A DNA stretch of 64,000 nt. Origin: Candolleomyces eurysporus. Taxonomy: Eukaryota > Basidiomycota > Agaricomycetes > Agaricales > Psathyrellaceae. Within the stretch, counting starts at the first letter, position 1. Each line of letters opens with the position of its first letter. The notes under the pieces were generated by a model. It ran no database searches. It was given only the letters and a program-made list of their open reading frames with translations, and was not told where the DNA came from. Shown one piece after another: positions 56,700-64,000 of the stretch. The stretch spans positions 1-64,000 of the forward strand of contig JANBPK010000853.1 of assembly GCA_027579435.1 (NCBI GenBank). The letters run 5' to 3'. A program made the position numbers and the translations under genes.

Positions 56700-57535
56700 A
56701 GGCTCGGAAAGGTGATTCATCGACTCAAACACAAAAGACGCTCTCTATGGCTTCGACGCTATTCGAAAAGATATTGGGAGGACTTAGACTGGGATTTGGC
56801 CAGAGAAAACCTGAAACCTAGGAAGAAAGCATTGGGAGAGCCACTTCACCGTTTGCTTGTTCATGTAATCTGTACATTGTCTTTCTTTCTGCTACTCAGG
56901 TTGCACGAAACGCTCGCCATCAAAATTGAGGACATTGAGGTGAAAGACAACGCCCTCCTCATAGTCCATGTTCCACACCGCAAAAACCAGCAACTTGGGA
57001 GTGAGGCCTTTCATCTCTTCACCATAGGTTGCTTCTGACGGTTCAAAACACCTGATTATACTAGGAGGCAAATTATTCTATGTTTACTTACAGAAAGATC
57101 AAGATCATCACCTTTGCCCTTTATGAGCTTTAGCCCGGTACATTCATGCCGCCAACTTGACTGATGCAGAAGGGCTACTTTTCCAACCTATTATCAAAGG
57201 CATAGGGAGGCTTTCAATGGACGGGAAAAAGCACTTGGTGCGTGATATCCTTGACGATGCGCCGTGCCTTGAGCTGATGACGCTCAAGACCTCCAAGACC
57301 CGGTGGATTGGAGTTTATCGCCACGCGCTAGCTGACATCGGGGTTAATTCGGAAGTGCTGGAAAAATTACTGCGGCCACAGCTTCCGACGGGGAGGGTGC
57401 CAATGGTTTTCGGCTGTAAAGCAATGGCCATTGACCCAGATATGCGACTGGAGAGGCTGGGCTGGGGACATACTGCATAGTACAGTTTGGCGGCATGTCG
57501 TCAACGATAATGGGAATCCATATAATCCGCACAAC
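56700..57535 (+). pseudogene. tyrosine-recombinase relic (Crypton-like)
   Basis: Plus-strand pieces match the order of a tyrosine recombinase: LSFFLLLRLHETLAIKIEDI (box with the first catalytic Arg region), VHVPHRKNQQLGSEAFHLF (beta-strand Lys region), then HLCPL-stop-ALARYIHAANL and LLFQP, the usual CP..AL..Y linker, and later GCKAMAIDPDMRLERLGWGH resembling the C-terminal box. The TGA at 57124 and loss of the HxxR and Tyr residues show it is dead. Fungal Cryptons and related elements carry such enzymes. Confidence 0.5.
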
Positions 57536-57619
57536 ACCTATCTCAAACCAAACCTAGTATCTAAGCACTGTAACCAGTGCGGCCGTACTTGCCCTTGTGC
57601 TCCGTTTTTATCGTGAACA

Positions 57620-59374
57620 GACCAAGCCGTCATTAATCTCTATAGTAGATCTTTCGACAGCTTTGAATGTTTAAATAAATTTCAAATTTATCCCTTATTC
57701 CAATGCAGATGCATTGAGCAGCAGAGGGTGAAGTTGCTTTGATCTAACGGGAATTCTGCTTTTAAGTCTGTGATTCTAAATGGCTTCGGCTACGTGAAAA
57801 CGGGGTAGTCAATGAGAAAAAGTGAGTTCTCTCATATCCGTATTCTACATTTATCAGATGAAGAACTGCCCCTCTGGTCCCTGTTTGATAAGAAGCACTG
57901 TGGAATGGCACCAGCCATTGGCGTTGTGCCTCTCTCACCTCCAGAGGGTGGCATATTGAGAACGAGGCCCCCTCGATCCAAGCTCCATTTGCTGCCCAAA
58001 CCGATCCCACTCATTGACGCCGCCGGTCATAGGCGCTCCCCGCGTCAAACCCCATGAAGCTCACCTGGACTCTCTTCTCCCCAGAGTCGTCAATGAGCCG
58101 AGCGAACTTTGGGAAATCCACAAATTACAGCCTACACCCATCCCATCGAAGCCCAGNCCCCTGCTGAAGGCGACGACACGGACTGCGAGAGGCGGTCTTG
58201 CAGGGCCAATCCACACCCCAACGTTAGCATGTCAATACCCGCCACTCGGCGACCCTCAGCAACTTGGCAAGATATGCCCCTCCACGCTGATTGCTGCGAA
58301 AAATGCAACAAATCTATATGACGGGCCGTTTGCACATTTATCATTCACAAACNAAAAAACATTTTTCGCGCAACCCTTCATTGAAATCGCGCAAAATCGG
58401 GCCATTTTCAGTAGCGCAAACTTTGGACTTGCGCAAAACTTTGACGGGTCATGCAGATTCTTTCTGGCGCGCTGCGCAATAATTACAGCCCCGTAATACT
58501 CTTCGATGCAACCCAAACTTTCTCGAATTATAAGCACCAAGTCTGCGATTTCGGACAGGGAGGATGGCTAGGCCTCTTCCATTGACGGGCTGAAGTCGTG
58601 GTACTCAGGCTCCGGGTCCATGTAAATCAATGTAATTATTCAAACTGGTAGCGAAGAGTCCATCAGATATCTGGTAAGAGTTCATAGTAATAGTTGTTAA
58701 CGAAAGCCTGGGAAAGGGTAAGAGGAAAGGAAAGGGCAATTAACCGGATAGAACAACCGAGAACAGCCTTGGAGACTGAGCTTTCTCACTTGAGACCATG
58801 GATTGAAGGTTAATTCTGGCACTGGCGCACATCCGGATCCAGATGTACGAGACTTTTGTCCCTGATCTGGAGACCCCGATCTATCCGGTGAGCTTGTACC
58901 TTGATGCAGAGATTCCTGAGGCATCGAGGGGCTCCAAGGTGGCGCCCAGGTGTACGGTGAGAACAAGACGAGAGAAGAGATGATAGCCTTACTTTACGGG
59001 TTTTCACCTCTTCTGAAATGTTCCCATCCTCGATTTCAACTCTTAGACGATTCGGAAATCTCGCCACCTTTAAACTTGTCGACTTCCATCGCATCATCAG
59101 TCCATCGCCTTCCCATCCATTTTTCCTCTTCGAGACACTCCAGACGGTCTTCTTCTTTTCACTCATGAGTCCCCTCAGCGAGCCTACCGCCAGCATGCCA
59201 CACCCTCGCGCGGCAACCCAAAAGAAGCCATCCTGTCGGCCGCATGCACCGGCGTTCGAATGTCGGCGGAAAGATGCCACTGGCGAACTCTGTTCAGGTG
59301 GACCAAGGGAGAATGAAGAGCAACAAATAGGTGCATTATATTAGGACAAAATGTACAGATACGATTACAAAGTA
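57620..59374. other. intergenic, no gene supported
   Basis: AT-rich and repeat-poor; Ns at 58157 and 58353 next to C and A runs. No gene recognised. Confidence 0.35.
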
Positions 59375-60083
59375 TTACAGGGTAGCTGAGGAATGCATCA
59401 CGATGAGGTTAGCCGATGACTTCGAGATGTGATTGAGGAAATTGCAGGCGGCCTTGGCTCCGTGCTGTCGAGTCTTCCACACAGTGTAGGAGAGCGGCTT
59501 TGTTGCCGAGATTCCCTTCGATTGGACCATGACCGTGGTTTCCGCCACACTCTGGCTTTTTATGATATCGGAACTAATGGCCAACACGACTTCAGAGCGC
59601 ACTTTTTGCTATCAACTAACAAATTGAGTTAGCACGAGTGTGGTTCAGAGCAAATTTGCCGTACCCGCGATACATTCATACGCGCCACAGATAAGATCCA
59701 ACTCGACGGTGGATGCTGTATCTCCGAAAAGATTTGTGCCTGGCGACATCAGTAAATCCTATAACCCCAATAGCCAAGCTCCAAACAAGACCTCCCCGCG
59801 TCAAAGCTGCCTGCACATGAGCTTGCCCAAGAATCATCATTTGGCTATGGAGGTAACTTTCGTGGTCTTCCTTGGTGAATCGGCAATCCCATTGGCGAAT
59901 TGGAAGCGTGAAATTTAGGGGCGTAACTAGCGGCTTGCGGATACGGGGAGGGAGGTGAACTACTCGGAAAGGCATGCCTTGTTGGACGAGATGGAAGGCA
60001 ATTGAAGTTTCAGTGTAGCGGGGAGGAAGCCGACCGATGAAGAGAGTGGTTATTGGGGAAAACGTCGCAAGTTTTAAAGGCAC
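59375..60083 (-). pseudogene. conserved Agaricomycete hypothetical protein, frame-broken
   Basis: Frame 59676-60083 reads PITTLFIGRLPPRYTETSIA, then RVVHLPPRIRKPL, HESYLHSQMMILGQAHVQAA and LTRGGLVWSLAIG, a layout I associate with a multi-copy Agaricomycete family of unknown function. After IGFTDVARHKS the continuation TASTVELDLICGAYECIAG is in the next frame, and a later part (PLSYTVWKTRQHGAKAACNF) in 59375-59602. At least one frameshift separates the parts, so it is probably a dead copy. Confidence 0.5.
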
Positions 60084-62891
60084 GGAGGGTCAAGGAAAGT
60101 CGAAAACGTAGAGGAGATCGCCACCGTCGAGGCGTGCGGAGGTTCAAGATTGGCTTCGGAGGTCGAGCTGAGCTTTATTCTTAAAGCGAGGGAGCAGTTG
60201 GACAGGGGTTAGAGAAGAGTCGTCGAGATCCGACAGAGAAGGAGTAGAATTTTTGGTCCCAATCGCTGACCCAAGAAACAGTCGCGCAATTTGGTGATGA
60301 GCGCTTGTGAAGCAGAGGTCGCTTGTTAAATCCTCGCCAGCCAGCCCCAGCAAGCGCAAAAAAGCGTCAGCTGTTTGTTCTGCGATTGAGGGATTGGGGA
60401 ATTCAGCGCCAGGGACGGGGGCACAAAATCCATAGTATCTGCCAAAGACATCTTCAACTTCTGCCTGAATGGGAGTTCCAGCGAGGGCGGGGGCGGAGAC
60501 GCGTTGGAAAGGTTAGAGGCTGAGGGCGATGATGATCGGAAAAGGTCTGGAGCGGAGTCAAGTTCCGAGAAAGGGGCTTGTCCTTCAGATGATTGACTGA
60601 GCTGAGGTGAACTATCGGATTCGCTAAACAGGAAATAGTCTACATCGCCAGTATATAGGCGTACAAATAGGAAACAAATAGAGAGAAATAATCAGAGGCA
60701 GTAAACGTTACACAGTGGCGCCGCTACGATGGTGTTACAAATTGCGGTGATTCGTTGATTCACTTGTCACTCGTCCTCCTCCAACTTGACGACCCTACGC
60801 CTGTACTCGTTACCGAGACGGCGTCTGGGATGCTCAAATCACCTTAATTCATTCTGTCATCTCAGAAACTCAGAGCTCTCTCGACTTACCTCCCTATGCC
60901 CCGTCTGGTTCTCACGTGAAGGAGCTGGCAGACGTCTGCTTTCGTCACTCGAAGCGACGTCGGAAGTCCAGCTTTAGCATACGCAGGAGTTATCTTCATG
61001 CAACTGTGCGTACTCATATTAAGAATCTCTCTTCTTGTATGCTGATCCGACGTCCAGGCTGGCTCCATTACGGGCGAAGACATGGCAGATGGCGCGTTCG
61101 TAACTGGAAGCCATGTCGTGAGTCCAGATTTCCGGTTTGACCACAAGATGGCAGGCACTCGTCCAACGTACGCACCATTGATTTGGTTGTATTTCTCTTG
61201 TACTCTAACATTGCATCCACGTCCAGACGCCCCTCCATGAATCCAAAGACCCCGCAGTCCGGATTGCCTCGCCGGTATTCGAAGCTCGAAACCGCATGCG
61301 AGTGCATCTCCCAACGCAGGTTCATGGCTGAATGCAAACAGGGGAGCTTGAGGCGACATTCATGCGGGCATTTTGCTGTGGAGGGAATTTGAAAGCCTTG
61401 TTGCAGGAGTAAATGGAGGTGGCCAGTGGCAGGATGCGCGCTGTGATAAAAATGATAATGGAGGCATTCGACCATGCATTCCCGACGGTCTTCCGAAGCA
61501 GTCTCAGCGCCAGTCTATTGGGACTCGGGGACGATGGACTCGAAAGCTGAATCCATACTCCATCTGGTTGCCCACCCAATCCTCTCAGAAATTCTGGATG
61601 CGACGGCCCCAACTCCCTCTACGATGCAAGGATCCAAGATATCAACCGAATCGCGTGGCACGGCATTGTTTTTCCAGAGTAAAGGCTTCGAAAGGAGATG
61701 CTCAAATGTCATTACGAGGGCGACAGCGAGGTAAAACCTATGGCCGGTCGAATCGGCTCTATTTTTGTGCACCGCCTGGTCGATCCAATGTCTGCTGAAC
61801 TAGTTGTTGAGCACTCCCCTGTAGTGAAGAAGCATCGAGACTTGGGTAACGAAGCTCTTCGCGATCCCCATCAACGACATCCACGACTTCATGCATGGCT
61901 ATGCCTCGACGATTTTGAAGAGAGGCCCTACGTGATCAGGATGCAGGACATCACATTGCATGCGGCAACCTGCCCCTTCACATGGAAGAAAACAAGTGGC
62001 GCGTCTTAGTTTTGTTGGACAGGGTGAGTGTTCCGAGCGACTGTCGTCGAGGTAGCTGTGCTGAAACGCGTCTAGACTTGGGGACTCTTTGTCCTGTTGG
62101 CACCGTCAGCATCCAGAAAAATACGTTTACAAATATGATTGCACATACATTGTAAGGAGGGGCTTCGCCATCAACCCCGGGACGATGAGAAGCTGTGCCT
62201 CACCGAACCACCAGCTGTGAACTGGTCCCAATCTGCGAAGGAACTCTTGCAGGTGCAGGGAAAGGCGATGGTTTGGAACGATGACCTGGCTGAGAATAGC
62301 TCCACCATTGCATTCAAATATCTGGCCATCTCTTCACCGAAGATAGAAATTCTTTCCTCCGTGATCGCCCTCTTGGTCGCATATCAGACGGCCGCCACTA
62401 AAGCCATAAAATTATCAAGTTTCCTCCTATCCTCCTCCTCCTCGTCTCTCCTCCACAGCGTTGATAAGGGTTATGATGAAGCTGATGGTACAGACCGTTT
62501 GCCACTGGTCCGCTGACGACTCCCCATTGTTCTTCTCCACCAAAGCGCAGGAAGACAATTGACGATTCAAATTGGCTCCGAACCCTGATCGAAACGTCTC
62601 TGTGGCTCCGGCGACCCTTGAAGACAGTGGACATGCCGTATGCAGGGGGTCACAATGGAGCGGTATCGATCTGGGATGTCCGGCTCAAAAAGCTATCCGA
62701 GCGATTGGACCACGGACGTAAATTGAACCTTACACGAGCCACCTTTTCCTTGCATTGCGGTCCAACTTGCGATATAGGAAATGAACTCGTTTAACTAGTA
62801 GCGGTACGTCAGTAAAGTAAACAAGGCTTGCCTCGCTTCGCTACGGCCTCAGGATACAGAAATACGGCAAAGTTTAGAGTCTATACGTCCC
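60084..62891. other. long stretch without a supported gene
   Basis: Overlapping frames of 90-160 codons occur on both strands around 60.9-62.0 kb, but mutual overlap and absence of known motifs prevent a choice. It may be decayed sequence. Confidence 0.35.
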
Positions 62892-64000
62892 TTGTCTCTT
62901 CTCCAGAACAATGTTTTCGCGCCTCAAATAATCACAATTTCCAATTGGGTTGAGGTATACAGTGCGGACATGATTCAAAGTGAGTTGTCCATGCTTGCGT
63001 CATGGCTGTCTGCCGGTGCTATCAACCGCAGAATGGCTCAAGCGTCTCTGCGTCTCCAATGCAGACAAACTTCGGCCTGTATTCAATCGCTTACCGCGGC
63101 GTTGCCATTGATGGGTTTCTTTTCGCGTCAGCCCAGACCCGACAACGGTGAGTATGCTGAATATCGTCTTTTGGCTCCTCTGATCTCGGAATCGCAGGGT
63201 TACTGGTGTCTACTTCAAGTCGTTGTACTCCCCGTCTGCTGAGGTCAAGGACGTTGCTCACGAAGGATTATGCCTCGTTTTGGGAGTCGGGACATCAAAG
63301 TCGTCTCCCGAAGGAACTTTTGCAGACCGGCCTCCGACCCATCCTCATGAACTCGGCGGAGCCAAAGCGACTTTCGATATTGGGATTGGACAGCACGCCT
63401 CCTCGAACCGCTCACGAGCCATTTCAAAGTCGAAATCTGCCACAGGCATTTTCCTCAAAAATCTGGTCAACGCCATCGCCCAGACGGAAGCACAGCTGCA
63501 TTTTTGGCGCAAAATCCGTTCTCTGAGCCGCTATCCAACGGAAGGCGTCGACTTCCTGTCCTGAAACCTCAAGCCTCGTACAGTACGCACCTTCCACAAT
63601 ATCCTTCAAGCTAAGCTGACTCCAAATCTCCAAAAAGAGTTGGCCAGCCGCGCGCAACTTCTTGGCTCTCGACCGGCATTCAGATTGGATACCTACCAGA
63701 CCAAATCCGCTCTTCAGCTCGTTGACGATCTCGCCGACATCGACCCAATGTTCCTCGCTCAAAATGAACACATTGTCGAGCAGCTGGTCGCTCTCTGGAA
63801 CGCCGTGGCAGGACCACACAGCGACGTGGACGTAGCAGAGATGACCCACTGGCATTGCATGATTCAAAGAGTGTTCATCCAGGTTTTGCAGCGATCACCG
63901 AGGATTGATGCCGTTCGAACTCGTATCAATTTACAGCCGGAACCTGGAGCCTGACGCCGTTGCGACCATAAAGTTCCTTTCTCAACATGTGGCCCTGAGC
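62892..64000 (+). pseudogene. TRA1 (TRRAP-like) fragment, frame-broken, runs off the window
   Basis: From 63199 the plus strand encodes consecutive pieces of the large SAGA/NuA4 subunit Tra1: VTGVYFKSLYSPSAEVKDVA, RLPKELLQTGLRPILMN, ARLLEPLTSHFKVEI, FLKNLVNAIAQTEAQLHF, RYPTEGVDF, RTFHNILQAKLTPNLQKELA and LQLVDDLADIDPMFLAQN. The pieces lie in different frames and a TGA (63561) interrupts, so the copy is broken. A GTGAGT...CGCAG intron ending near 63198 remains, so it is not a retrocopy. The intact gene would encode a protein of over 3,000 residues, so this is a small part. Confidence 0.65.

Noticed and set aside
61474..62009. Plus-strand frames around 61.5-62.0 kb
   Set aside because: Overlapping frames on both strands of similar length with no motif or splice evidence to choose between them.
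1..64000. CRISPR array, operon or Shine-Dalgarno signals
   Set aside because: The window is eukaryotic with spliceosomal introns; no regularly spaced short repeats were seen.

Overview
The window looks like chromosomal DNA of a filamentous basidiomycete, most likely an Agaricomycete. Genes are small and split by many 50-65 bp GT-AG introns, small secreted or membrane paralogues form tandem arrays, and several families typical of Agaricomycetes are recognisable: STE3 pheromone receptors with CaaX pheromone precursors, a DUF6533-type multi-pass membrane protein, bacterial-type SH3 repeats and NACHT-ankyrin remains. No prokaryotic, organellar or CRISPR feature was seen. All gene models come from reading splice signals by eye and comparing copies inside the window.

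Layout. 0-6 kb: a Ty3/Gypsy chromodomain relic, a head-to-head pair of genes from a family with a YHEQP..YGNG.I.I signature (called the QP family here), a short two-exon gene and a 473-aa protein with a C-terminal membrane segment. 6.4-20.5 kb: an RG-rich protein gene, a DUF6533-like gene and a tandem array of eight plus-strand loci of one four-helix membrane protein family (RLLWAS / RPPLPC.CRKP / LKWYQLG). One array member is interrupted by a segment coding for a double-stranded-RNA-binding domain. A 667-bp TA-flanked foldback element sits between two members.

21.2-27.6 kb is the functional centre: a B-type mating locus (pheromone/receptor) with two STE3-like GPCR genes and two farnesylated pheromone precursor genes (ends CVIA and CVVA), all on the minus strand. 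Both pheromone genes carry an exact ACAAAGGGA motif about 280-340 bp upstream, the sequence known as the Prf1 pheromone response element in Ustilago. Precursors would be farnesylated, exported and sensed by compatible STE3 receptors in a mate.

29-48 kb: a gene with two bacterial-type SH3 repeats, then a segmental duplication (about 31.5-36.5 kb against 43.0-47.4 kb) in which each copy carries one unknown Asn/Pro-rich gene and a divergent pair of QP-family genes. A third decayed copy of part of it lies at 41.6-42.3 kb. Between the copies are a 1,250-bp transposon-like element with terminal inverted repeats and a GATCAGT target duplication, and a Gln/His/Tyr-rich gene with a perfect 93-bp tandem duplication.

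48-64 kb: one intact unknown gene (48.1-48.9 kb), then mostly gene debris: an ankyrin/NACHT-type relic, an HSP20-like gene with an unclear start, a tyrosine-recombinase relic, a conserved Agaricomycete hypothetical relic and a frame-broken TRA1 (TRRAP) fragment running off the right edge.

The window has 17 isolated N characters, mostly at homopolymers. In six cases inside coding sequence the reading frame closes only if the N is treated as an extra base, so these breaks are probably assembly artefacts.
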